From NCBI GenBank assembly GCA_014728175.1, contig WJMA01000006.1, positions 1-58,233 of the forward strand: DNA of 58,233 nucleotides. Reading direction: 5' to 3'. The stretch is from Candidatus Fermentibacterota bacterium (lineage in GTDB: Bacteria > Fermentibacterota > Fermentibacteria > Fermentibacterales > JCC-6). A program made the translations under genes and the position numbers. A model generated the notes under the pieces. The model was not told where the DNA came from, made no database searches, and saw only the letters and a list, made by a program, of their open reading frames with translations. Shown piece by piece: positions 25,802-33,978 of this stretch (position 1 is its first letter; every line of letters starts with the position of its first letter).

Positions 25802-28681
25802 TCAGCCCTCCGAGCCCACGACCTGAGGGCGGGTGACCCCCGCCCTGATCTGGGTTCTGGGGGACAGACCGACCGTTTTGCATTCCCAGCGCCGGAAGAA
25901 CTCGGTTGCGGACTCGCTGGCTGGAAGATCTCCAAATCCTTCGGTAAGGATGATACCGAACGGGATGTTCTCCTCTCCGGTAAGGGCTACTCCCAGCTCC
26001 CGGCCGGAGAAGCCCACCCAGTTGATGCAGTGCAGGGACGGTGCCACCAGGCCGGATACTCCGGCGGTCGAGGCCGCTTCCAGGAGTTCGGTATCCACCG
26101 GCCGAGTGCTGAATAGGATCGAACCCTCACCCGCATCCCCGGGCAGGTTTCCGTCCTGTAGGGAGACGGCCCGGCCGCAGCACTGGGGACCGAAGCCTAT
26201 CGCTCCGCTCAAAGTCTCTCCCCGGTAGGAGACCCAGGCGGAGTACCCTTTTTCGACCCTGGTCACGGTGCCGTTGACTATCGATGAGACCGCGACGGGC
26301 TCCAGATCGTACTGGACGGTGATAGTTCCTTTCTTGGTGTCAACCTTCTTGACCAGGCCGGCGCTGGGGGATCGCACGAACACCCCCTTGCCCACGTCCT
26401 TGGCCACCGCCTCGCCCCTCTCCACGAAGTCACCCTTCCTCTTTCGCAGATAACCTTTTATGGCCCTGGGTTTGATGCGAAGGGGGCCGGCCACGTCGAT
26501 GCGGTGGGGTTTTCCGTCGTAGTCCTGTATCTCCCTGGCTATGACCATTCCGTTTCGTGCGATGGATAGCACGAGTCCCCTGACCGGGCTCTCGTACAGG
26601 AACGTCTTGCCTCCGAACCCACCCTCGGACCACCGGAAGATTTCCTGGCCCACGCTGAGCGATTCTCCGGGCTCGATCTTGAAGCCCTTCATCAGATCAT
26701 CGAAGTCGATTTCCTGGTCGTACCCGATCTTCCCGTGTACGTCCAGGATGTACAGCCTGGGAGGGGCGAAGCGGTTCTGACCGATGGTGTCGCCCGCGGA
26801 TATCGCGTCGCCCTCCCCCACCACGATGTCTCCCTCGTACGGCAGACGTATCTCCAGCTCGAACTCGCCGCCGGTAATGCTGCAGCCCGGAGGGGGAGGT
26901 ACCACTGAGAAGCGTTCGCCGAGATCCTGGTCGTATATTTCCAGGTCTGAAGGCAGGATGGGGGCGTCTATCATTTCCTCGCCCCGACCCCGACAGTCGA
27001 TCAGCACCGGAAGCTCGGTGTCCAGATTAGCCTCTGAGGAGCCGTTCAGGTTGATCCAGCGGTGGGTCCGAAAGCTCAGTTTTCCACCCCGGGGAAGGAA
27101 GCGGATCTCGCCCCCTCTCATCGTTATGGGTTCGGACAAGGACTGCCCTTCCATATCCAGCGCCGGTTTGCCCCTGCGGATCCATCCGGTCGGGGCTACC
27201 ACGTATCCCACCTCCACCAGGCACTCCTTCCTGTACAGCTCCAACGCCGCCTGTGGCTCCCGTACGGAGAGCACCCCCAGGTGGGGGCTGCGGAAGGCCT
27301 TCTCCACGGCCAGCTTGGTCACTCCGTGTGGGATCGCACCCTCTGCCAGCATCCACAGAGCCTCCCTCGTACCGCCCGTATGGGTGAGGATGCCCCCGGT
27401 CCCTATTATCGTATCTATGTCCTTGAGGCCGAACTTCGCCTTCTCGGCGTCCAGGAAGGTGTACTCGAACTTGTCCCGGTGCAGAAGGAGCTTCTTCAGC
27501 CGGTCCAGGCAGCCCAGGTTGGCGGTCTTGAATGACATCTCTCTATGCTGTTTCCAGGCCGTTCTTATTCCCCTTACCGCGACCGCCTGCTCCAGGAGGC
27601 GTTCCTCCACCGAGTGGGGGATGTAGGTGGGATGGAGCATCTTCCCGGCCACATAATCACGCACCTCCCTCTCTCCGTAACCTTCGGGCAGGTATCGGAG
27701 TATTTTATCTATCCCACTGCTGGCCAATATGTTGCATATGGAATAGCTCATTCCCATGTTGGCCGATACGGTGCGGTTGTAGCCCCCGGCTATGCTCGAG
27801 AAAACGTCGGTGGTGGCCCCGCCCATGTCGATCATCACCGCGTTCTCGCCCATCTCCTCCTCGTACAGCCTGAGCATCCTCTCCACCCCCACCGGGGTGG
27901 GAAGAATGTCCTCGTCCGTCCAGTCCTTGACCTCCGAATAACCGGGCGCACGCTCCATGACGTTCTCCATGAACAGTCTGTGTATCTCCTTGGTCGCCGG
28001 TCGAGTCTCCAGCTCGGTAAGGGTGGGACGGATGTTGCGGACCACGTGAAGGTCGAAGTTCTCCTGCAGCACCCTCCTTACGAATGGCTGGGCCTCTTTG
28101 TTGCCGCAGAACACCAGCGGTATCTTCTCCCGCTGGGAGAATTTCGGCTGGGGGTCGGCCAGGGTGAGAACCTCGGCCAGATGAACCACCCCGCCTATGG
28201 CTCCTCCGTCCGTGCCGCCGGCCATGAGGATCAGGTCCGGATGAAGGTCCCGAATCAGCCTCATCTTCTCTACGGGGGGAATCTCCTCGTCTATGGTCAC
28301 CGTTCTGAGTATCACCCCTCCGGCTCCCTGCGCGGCCATGGATGCCGCATGGCCGGTGTCGACGCCGGTCAGACCGAAGACCAGAATCTGAAGCCCGCCC
28401 CCGGCCGAGCTGGTGGTCAGGTAGGTATGGGCCGGCTCGCCGCTGTCATCGAGGAGTTTCAGGCCGGTCGAGTCCTCCAGGGCCCTGAAAGCCTTGGTAA
28501 TACCTATCTTAACGTCTTCCAAGGGCTTCTCGACCGTGGTGGGGCTGGAGATCTCGTCTGCTATGGACAGGAAGTCCCCCGTCCTCTCCACGAGCATGGC
28601 CTTGGTGGTGGTGCTTCCGATGTCCGATAGAAGAATGTACCTGCCGTGCTCGGAGGATGTCCGGGGAGGATCGGTTACCAT
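25802..28681 (-). CDS. MutL/GlmL-family ATPase (glutamate-mutase-reactivase-like), long form
   Basis: 959 residues from ATG 28681, chosen for AAAGGAG nine bases upstream. The N-terminal 450 residues are an ASKHA ATPase of the MutL family: DIGSTTTKAMLVE for phosphate binding, FGLTGVDTGHAASM, LMAGGTDGGAIGG, and MIDMGGATTDVFS. GlmL is thought to reactivate coenzyme-B12-dependent glutamate mutase. The C-terminal half is a long beta-rich region with barrel-sandwich-like stretches (GDAISAGDTIGQNR, SPSAGLVKKVDTKKGTITVQ). Classic GlmL is about half this length. No B12 mutase gene is nearby, so its client is unknown. Divergent from osmC. Confidence 0.85.
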   Translation of the reverse strand: MVTDPPRTSSEHGRYILLSDIGSTTTKAMLVERTGDFLSIADEISSPTTVEKPLEDVKIGITKAFRALEDSTGLKLLDDSGEPAHTYLTTSSAGGGLQILVFGLTGVDTGHAASMAAQGAGGVILRTVTIDEEIPPVEKMRLIRDLHPDLILMAGGTDGGAIGGVVHLAEVLTLADPQPKFSQREKIPLVFCGNKEAQPFVRRVLQENFDLHVVRNIRPTLTELETRPATKEIHRLFMENVMERAPGYSEVKDWTDEDILPTPVGVERMLRLYEEEMGENAVMIDMGGATTDVFSSIAGGYNRTVSANMGMSYSICNILASSGIDKILRYLPEGYGEREVRDYVAGKMLHPTYIPHSVEERLLEQAVAVRGIRTAWKQHREMSFKTANLGCLDRLKKLLLHRDKFEYTFLDAEKAKFGLKDIDTIIGTGGILTHTGGTREALWMLAEGAIPHGVTKLAVEKAFRSPHLGVLSVREPQAALELYRKECLVEVGYVVAPTGWIRRGKPALDMEGQSLSEPITMRGGEIRFLPRGGKLSFRTHRWINLNGSSEANLDTELPVLIDCRGRGEEMIDAPILPSDLEIYDQDLGERFSVVPPPPGCSITGGEFELEIRLPYEGDIVVGEGDAISAGDTIGQNRFAPPRLYILDVHGKIGYDQEIDFDDLMKGFKIEPGESLSVGQEIFRWSEGGFGGKTFLYESPVRGLVLSIARNGMVIAREIQDYDGKPHRIDVAGPLRIKPRAIKGYLRKRKGDFVERGEAVAKDVGKGVFVRSPSAGLVKKVDTKKGTITVQYDLEPVAVSSIVNGTVTRVEKGYSAWVSYRGETLSGAIGFGPQCCGRAVSLQDGNLPGDAGEGSILFSTRPVDTELLEAASTAGVSGLVAPSLHCINWVGFSGRELGVALTGEENIPFGIILTEGFGDLPASESATEFFRRWECKTVGLSPRTQIRAGVTRPQVVGSEG

Positions 28682-28867
28682 TGAGTCGTGCTCCTTTACG
28701 TTTACAGAATCATGTGCCCACAAACTCGCCTTCCTTTCGGTCTGTCCGGGATGGATGGTGGCAAATTGTCATACTCATCTACTATAGTATTACCTGTCCA
28801 ACTTAATGGCGCGGGAGTTTCTTACCGTATGTAAAGTATATCCAATGTCGGATGCAAAGGAAAAAAG

Positions 28868-29293
28868 ATGGGGCCGATCGAGAAGACGGTGCGGGTAAGC
28901 TTTCCCGGGGGAGCCCGGGTCGCCGCGACCATGGACGGGACCACGATAGAGACCGACCAGGTACCGGAGAACGGTGGAGAAGGCTCCGCTCCGGAACCTT
29001 TTCAGCTCTTCCTGGCCTCGCTTGCGGCTTGCGGGGGTATATACGCGCACAGATTCCTGCAGCACAGGGGCATCGATTCGTCGGCCGTCCGTATGAGACT
29101 TATTTGTCTAAAACACAGCGAAAAAGGCCTTTACAAGCGCATGAGGTTCGTGCTGGAGCTGCCCCCCGATTTTCCCTCCGAGCTGAGGGCGCCCCTGGCC
29201 AGGGCGGTGCGGCAATGCCCCGTCAAGAAACACATGCAGAATCCTCCGGAGTTCATGGTGGAGATGGCGGGGGAAGTGTTCGCGGATTCCTAG
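28868..29293 (+). CDS. OsmC-family protein
   Basis: 141 residues. The two peroxidatic Cys of the OsmC/Ohr fold are in SLAACGGIYAHRFLQ and RAVRQCPVKKHM. PEPFQLFLASLAAC is the usual helix lead-in. The start has AAGGA upstream. Members reduce organic hydroperoxides as dimers, although many are uncharacterised. It overlaps the convergent antiporter gene by four bases. Confidence 0.93.
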   Translation: MGPIEKTVRVSFPGGARVAATMDGTTIETDQVPENGGEGSAPEPFQLFLASLAACGGIYAHRFLQHRGIDSSAVRMRLICLKHSEKGLYKRMRFVLELPPDFPSELRAPLARAVRQCPVKKHMQNPPEFMVEMAGEVFADS

Positions 29294-30507
29294 TCCTCCC
29301 TGGTCTCGCCCGCCTTCCGCAGAGCGATCTTGGCCATTATCGGTCCCAGGACCTCGAACACTATGCAGGTGGCGGCGATGGTGGTGACCACGATCGATGA
29401 TATTCCCAGGGCCTGCGGAGTGCCTATTCTCTCGAAGTCCTGCGCGGCAATCAGGGAGAGGCCTATGGCCACTCCGGCCTGGGAAAGAATGCCCATGCCC
29501 AGGTACCTCTTTATCCTGTTTTCGGCGCCTCCGGCCGCCGCGCCCAGGTAGGCGCCCCCCATCTTGCCGGCTATCCTTCCCAGGACGTAGACTCCGCCCA
29601 GAATACCCAGCGAAGGCAGGGCGCTGAGGTCGAGATGCGCCCCCGCCAGGAAGAAGAACAGCACGAAAAGCAAGGGCATGAGGGCCCTGTTCTGTCCGGA
29701 TATCCTATTTACGGTAACCCGGCGGGAGGTATTCGCCACCAGAAAGCCGAGGGTCATGTTCGCAAGTATCAGCGAGAGATGGTACTGCATCGCTATGCCG
29801 CACACCAGAGCCACGAAGCCGAACGTTAACGCAGGAATATCTGCAGCGCTTCTCAGCCTTTTTACCAGCATGGTGTAGGCGGTCCCGGCCAACACGCCCA
29901 GCAGAACCCCGGCGAAGATCTCCCATGCCGGCACGATTATGCTCCGAAGAAGACCGACGCTGGGTCCGCTGGAGACCAGTCCCTTGGCGGCGGCGGCCGC
30001 GAAGCCGTAGATCAATATCGCCAGACCGTCGTCGAAGCCCACGACCGCGTAAAGGGCTTGGGTGAGCTTTCCCTTGGCCTTGCAATCCTGGATTACAGCC
30101 ACCGTACCGGCGGGGGCGCTGGCCGGGGCAAGGGCCCCGAAAACAATGGCCAGGGGAAGATTTCCTCCCGTAATTCCAAGTACCGCAAGGAATACGATAA
30201 TAAAGGCTCCAAAAGACTCCAATAGGATGATAAGGACAATGCTTCTGCCCAGCTTGCGAAGGATCATGGCACTGAGTTCCAGCCCTATTCCGAAGGCCAC
30301 GAATCCCAGAGCAAGGTTGGTCACGAAGCCCATGGAGTCGACCAGATGGCCGGGGAAGAGGTTGAGGACCGATTCTCCCGCACATGCGCCCACCAGAAGG
30401 TAACCAATGACCGAGGGAAGACCTGCCAGGCGGGCCAGTTTGCCCGCGTATAGGCCGACGATTACCGCCAGCCCGGTTAACGCAAGCGAGGTTAACGCGT
30501 GGTTCAT
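29290..30507 (-). CDS. Cation:proton antiporter (CPA2/NhaP-KefB type membrane domain)
   Basis: 405 residues with about 12 membrane helices and no C-terminal Trk/RCK domain. The motif GYLLVGACAGESVLNLFPG and the helix FGALAPASAPAGTVAVIQDC (which has a conserved-region position but lacks the usual Asp pair seen in sodium exchangers) mark the family. It would exchange sodium or potassium for protons in pH and ion control. It is the last gene of an operon with an EIIA-type protein 57 bases upstream and a HAD protein before that, suggesting control by phosphorylation state. Confidence 0.9.
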   Translation of the reverse strand: MNHALTSLALTGLAVIVGLYAGKLARLAGLPSVIGYLLVGACAGESVLNLFPGHLVDSMGFVTNLALGFVAFGIGLELSAMILRKLGRSIVLIILLESFGAFIIVFLAVLGITGGNLPLAIVFGALAPASAPAGTVAVIQDCKAKGKLTQALYAVVGFDDGLAILIYGFAAAAAKGLVSSGPSVGLLRSIIVPAWEIFAGVLLGVLAGTAYTMLVKRLRSAADIPALTFGFVALVCGIAMQYHLSLILANMTLGFLVANTSRRVTVNRISGQNRALMPLLFVLFFFLAGAHLDLSALPSLGILGGVYVLGRIAGKMGGAYLGAAAGGAENRIKRYLGMGILSQAGVAIGLSLIAAQDFERIGTPQALGISSIVVTTIAATCIVFEVLGPIMAKIALRKAGETRED

Positions 30508-30564
30508 GTCCGCTGGCGGAGGCTCGTCGAGTTGCGATCCGGACGGGCCGGGGGCATCGGGAGG

Positions 30565-31383
30565 TCAGTCTCCCAGGGAGCCGGCAACGCGATCCAGGGG
30601 GGAAACGGTCACCATGACGTCCTCGCGGGAGGAGAGGTCTCCGCAGACGTACTCTATGTTGCGGAGAACGGCGTTAACCAGCTCGGGTCGAACCGTGGCC
30701 ATTATCAAACGGTTGAACGTTCGGATCTCCGTATCCCAGAAGCCAGCGAAGAGCGGAGAGTGGGTGAGGTAATCGGTCGATTCGTGGGCCTCGAGGACGA
30801 AGGTGGAGAAGGTCTCGCTGGCAACGAACACCTGAAGTATCTCCTCGAATACGGATTCGTCCTGCACGAACACGTGGAACATCTTCGTACCGGTGGTGCC
30901 GGCGAACGGTTGGAGGACGCGGGGCCTGGTTCGGTTCAAAATCGTGGAGGCGGCTTCCTCGGGGGAGTCTACCTCGACCAGGAAGCGCCGAAGATCTTCG
31001 CTTCGAAGGAGCTGAGCCATGCAGGAGAGAAGCCGAAGGTAGTGCTTGGTGTCGTTGGCGGGGCCCACCAGGAAGAAGAAGAGCCTTATCGGCTCGCCGT
31101 CGGGGGCGTCCATGTCCACCCCCCGGGAGGATTGGAGCAGCCCGGCTGCGAAGCCGTCCATGCCCTCCAGCCTGCAGTGGGGAATCGCGACGCCGTGACC
31201 GACGCCGGTGGAGCCGATATCCTCCCTTTCGGTCAGAGCCTTTTCGATCTCGGTCGGATCGATGCCGCTCAGGGAGGGATGATTGGCGGCCAGGCGCGAG
31301 ATCTCCCGCAACGCTTCGTTGCGGTCGGTTATGGGAACCGACGTGGCCACGCACCGCGAGTCGAGTACATCCTCCAGTCTCAT
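30565..31383 (-). CDS. PTS EIIA (fructose/nitrogen type) domain with C-terminal extension
   Basis: 272 residues. Residues 1-150 are a class 2 EIIA domain with the phosphorylated His69 in GVAIPHC and the EREDIGSTGVGHG lead-in. Residues 165-272 form a second domain beginning KMFHVFVQDESVFEEILQVF that looks like a ferredoxin-like regulatory fold. No sugar-specific EIIB or EIIC is nearby, so it is probably regulatory, acting on the antiporter encoded directly downstream. It overlaps the HAD gene by four bases (ATGA). Confidence 0.86.
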   Translation of the reverse strand: MRLEDVLDSRCVATSVPITDRNEALREISRLAANHPSLSGIDPTEIEKALTEREDIGSTGVGHGVAIPHCRLEGMDGFAAGLLQSSRGVDMDAPDGEPIRLFFFLVGPANDTKHYLRLLSCMAQLLRSEDLRRFLVEVDSPEEAASTILNRTRPRVLQPFAGTTGTKMFHVFVQDESVFEEILQVFVASETFSTFVLEAHESTDYLTHSPLFAGFWDTEIRTFNRLIMATVRPELVNAVLRNIEYVCGDLSSREDVMVTVSPLDRVAGSLGD

Positions 31384-32168
31384 CTCGTTTCTCCGACCTC
31401 CCTTCCCCGAGAGGATAAGAAACCTCCGCTCCCTTCGCCATAGGCCGATGAGTCGATCAGCTCCAGTGCATGGAGAACGCCGGGTAACTCGTCGAATCCG
31501 GATATCCTGTGCACCCTGTCGGGATGGATGTAATCCTCCATCTCGGCAGCCCAGGTGCCGGGCCGTTGCAGGTGAACTGCGTTAACGCCGACCGCCAGTG
31601 CCGGGTTTATATCCGATTTGGGGCTGTTGCCTACGAGCACCGTTCTGGAGGAAGACGCTTCATGGTGCATGAGCAGGCTTCTCAGCTCGTCTTCCGTCTT
31701 TCTGGGCGGGATGTGGCATTCACTGACCAGGTCGGTCAGCCCCGATCTCTGGAACTTACTGTGTTGGTGCTCGAACTCGCCCATGGTATAGACGATGAAG
31801 TTTACGCCGATTCGGTGAAGGCCCTTCAGAACCGAGAGAACAGAGGGCAGCAGTATTACCGGATGTTCCAGGAGGTTTCTCTCGATGCTGTCCATGGCCC
31901 TCAGCGCCCAGGAAGGCGGATCGTTATGCTCGGTCATGACCTCTCTGAGGGTTTGCATGTAGGGCACGGCACCGTAACCGGTGGAGGAAAGGCGCAAAAG
32001 ATCCATTCTGTGAATCCTGGGACGTACCTCGGACGCAGGGTGGCCCAGAGCCTCCATCAGGCGCAGAAAGTCGTTCTCCGCCCTCTGGAAGTATACCGCG
32101 CTCTCCCAAAGGGTATCGTCGCCGTCCAGAACCAGAAGTTCGATGCGGCAAGAAGGCTTATCGCTCAT
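31380..32168 (-). CDS. HAD-superfamily hydrolase
   Basis: 262 residues from ATG 32168. HAD motif I is LVLDGDDTLWES (Asp15 and Asp17), motif II is IVYTMGEF, and motif III/IV is TVLVGNSPKSDINPAL. A helical cap lies between motif I and II. It would be a phosphatase on a small metabolite. A much longer frame starts at 32468 but its first 100 residues run antisense through the glycosyltransferase gene and carry no family signal, so I reject that start. It heads the HAD-EIIA-antiporter operon. Confidence 0.88.
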   Translation of the reverse strand: MSDKPSCRIELLVLDGDDTLWESAVYFQRAENDFLRLMEALGHPASEVRPRIHRMDLLRLSSTGYGAVPYMQTLREVMTEHNDPPSWALRAMDSIERNLLEHPVILLPSVLSVLKGLHRIGVNFIVYTMGEFEHQHSKFQRSGLTDLVSECHIPPRKTEDELRSLLMHHEASSSRTVLVGNSPKSDINPALAVGVNAVHLQRPGTWAAEMEDYIHPDRVHRISGFDELPGVLHALELIDSSAYGEGSGGFLSSRGREVGETR

Positions 32169-32225
32169 AATCGGGAAGTATATTACATTCCCTAACCGGA
32201 GAGCCATACGCGGAAAGGATGCAGA

Positions 32226-33794
32226 GTGCAACCAGAACCATCGGCAGGCAAAGGTCGGAAGTATCTCTCTGAGCCTTACGAGGCCGTTTTGCTGCTGGTG
32301 GCGATCCTTTCGAGGGGCTTTCACTACCTCTACTACCTCCTGTCCGAGTCCAGCCGGATCTTCTACTGGCCGGTACTGGGAGCTTACAGGTTCGAGGCCG
32401 CGGCGGAGCTGATGCTCTCCGGTGGCGTTCCGAGGGGCCCTTTTGTTTACGCGGGCCCCCTTTTTCAATACGTGGTGTTGCCGTTCTACGCCACCGGCAT
32501 GGGAAGAGAACTGCTCTTCGCCTTCAACTCCCTCTGCGGGATCTTTTTGGCCTGGCTCATATACCGGTCCTGCCGTCTGTGCGGAACCGGCCGGGTATGG
32601 AGCCTCCTCATCGGTCTTGCCTGGGTCCTCTACGCCCCCGCGTTGTTCTATGAGTTAACACCACTGCCGGTAACGTTCCTTACCTTGACCGTGGCCCTTT
32701 TCGTATGGCTGGTCATGCGTCAGGGGGAAAAAGCCCCCGCAGGGACGAGGTCGTTTCTATACGGTCTTCTGGGGGGCGTGCTCGCTGGCTTGAGACCACC
32801 CTTCGCCGCAGTCGTTATGGTCCCGTTTTTAAGGCTTTTGAAGAGTAGAAGGCTCTTGCGGGCGGGGTTGCTGGTGGCCGGAGTCGCGGTGCCGGTTCTC
32901 TTTCTGTGCAGCGAGCAGAAAAGGAGGGGCAAAGACTTCTGGCCCTTTCCTCGCTCGGCCGGATTGAACCTTCTTCTGGGCCATAACAGCGACGCCACCG
33001 GATACGGACCTCCGGTGCCCTCGGAGGGGCTGGTGGAAAGCCCCGGGGAGGACATACACCAGGTTGCCCTGAGAGTGGCCAGGGAACGGGGATACGAAGG
33101 ACCCTCGGAAGCCGATAGGTACTGGATGGGTAGGGCCCTGGAGTGGATAGTGGAGCACCCTCAGAAGGAAGTAGAGTTAATACTGAGGAAGATGGGGGGG
33201 TTCTTCGGCGCGAAACCTTTTGATACGTATTACGATCAAAGCCGCGTAAACAGATTCGGGTCGCCGATGAGGCTGGCATTTATGCCGAGATGGGGCCTGA
33301 TGGGCATATTTCTGCTGGGATTGGTCCCGTTCTGCCTTGCGGGAAGAAGAAGGGTACTACTGCTACTGCCGGTAGGGTTAGCGCTGGCGGCTAACGTGGC
33401 GTTCGTCCATTCGGAGAGGTACTTTCTGCCGATATTGCCACAGATGCTGGTGGTGGGAGGAAGCGGGTTGGGTATCGTAGCGGGGAGGCTGAGAAAGGGA
33501 AGGTGGAAATGGCTGGGAGTGGCCCTTTCGGGGTTGGCACTCGCTGTACCGTCCGCTCTGTATCCGGTGCCTCAAATTGCCGAGGAGGCTTACCTCTACG
33601 GTCTGGCGGTGAGAGCGTACAACATGGGAAACCACAGGGAGGCGCTTAGTATTTACGAGAGGGCGGCAATGTCCGCCGAGGAAGGCACGGCGGTCTACTT
33701 CCAGGCCCATGGAGAGGCGGCGAGAATAGCCAGGGCCCTGGGAATGGACGAAAAGGCAAGGGAGCACGAACGGGCCTTGGGGGGGAACCTATAG
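32226..33794 (+). CDS. Membrane glycosyltransferase-like protein with a C-terminal TPR-like tail
   Basis: 522 residues, GTG start with GGAAAGGA upstream. About ten membrane helices spaced as in the GT-C/ArnT-PMT family, with an early extracytoplasmic loop that holds Glu-rich and Tyr-rich stretches and a central loop (LLGHNSDATGYGPPVP, then a YWMGRALEWI segment). The last 80 residues (YLYGLAVRAYNMGNHREALS onward) resemble a TPR pair. Members transfer sugars from lipid carriers to proteins, lipids or glycans. Motifs are weak, so the family call is partly from topology. It is divergent from the HAD gene. Confidence 0.72.
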   Translation: MQPEPSAGKGRKYLSEPYEAVLLLVAILSRGFHYLYYLLSESSRIFYWPVLGAYRFEAAAELMLSGGVPRGPFVYAGPLFQYVVLPFYATGMGRELLFAFNSLCGIFLAWLIYRSCRLCGTGRVWSLLIGLAWVLYAPALFYELTPLPVTFLTLTVALFVWLVMRQGEKAPAGTRSFLYGLLGGVLAGLRPPFAAVVMVPFLRLLKSRRLLRAGLLVAGVAVPVLFLCSEQKRRGKDFWPFPRSAGLNLLLGHNSDATGYGPPVPSEGLVESPGEDIHQVALRVARERGYEGPSEADRYWMGRALEWIVEHPQKEVELILRKMGGFFGAKPFDTYYDQSRVNRFGSPMRLAFMPRWGLMGIFLLGLVPFCLAGRRRVLLLLPVGLALAANVAFVHSERYFLPILPQMLVVGGSGLGIVAGRLRKGRWKWLGVALSGLALAVPSALYPVPQIAEEAYLYGLAVRAYNMGNHREALSIYERAAMSAEEGTAVYFQAHGEAARIARALGMDEKAREHERALGGNL

Positions 33795-33820
33795 GCGTTT
33801 TCCCAAGATAAGGCCGGGAA

Positions 33821-33848
33821 TTGACTTGGCAATGGTGCGAGGTAAGGT
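33821..33848 (+). promoter_or_regulatory. Candidate promoter of the ABC importer operon
   Basis: TTGACT (33821-33826) and TAAGGT (33843-33848) are separated by 16 bases, close to sigma-70 spacing. They start 26 bases after the preceding gene's stop. Start of transcription near 33855 would give a leader of about 120 bases. Confidence 0.4.
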
Positions 33849-33854
33849 TTGTGG

Positions 33855-33978
33855 TCACGGAAGCCGTAGAAGTGGAAACGGAAGAAAGGAGTGAGAGAAA
33901 TGTGATCCAGGGATCGTAAGGTTCACAGGTAGTGGATCAGGTAGGCCCCGGGGGGCCGGTATCGAAAGGAATACCGAA
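33855..33978 (+). promoter_or_regulatory. Structured leader of the ABC importer mRNA
   Basis: Three inverted repeats are visible in a row: TGATCC/GGATCA (33903-33908 and 33934-33939), the GC-rich GGCCCCGGGGGGCC (33944-33957), and CGGTAT/ATACCG (33957-33962 and 33971-33976). The last one puts the ribosome site GAAAGGA in its loop, three bases before the ATG at 33979. The GC stem shares sequence with the last stem, so the two compete. It could be a ligand-controlled leader; I match it to no known riboswitch. Confidence 0.42.

Noticed and set aside
27545-28630. A 361-codon open frame antisense to the MutL-like gene
   Set aside because: It lies wholly inside the strong MutL-like gene, has no motif and no ribosome site, and reads as reverse-frame composition.
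32169-32468. Upstream extension of the HAD gene by 100 residues
   Set aside because: The extension runs antisense through the glycosyltransferase gene and lacks family similarity; motif I starts 15 residues after ATG 32168.
33855-33978. TPP riboswitch in the ABC importer leader
   Set aside because: The conserved CTGAGA and the GATCTGGATAATGCCAGCG-type segment are not found; only a loose GTGAGAG resemblance exists.
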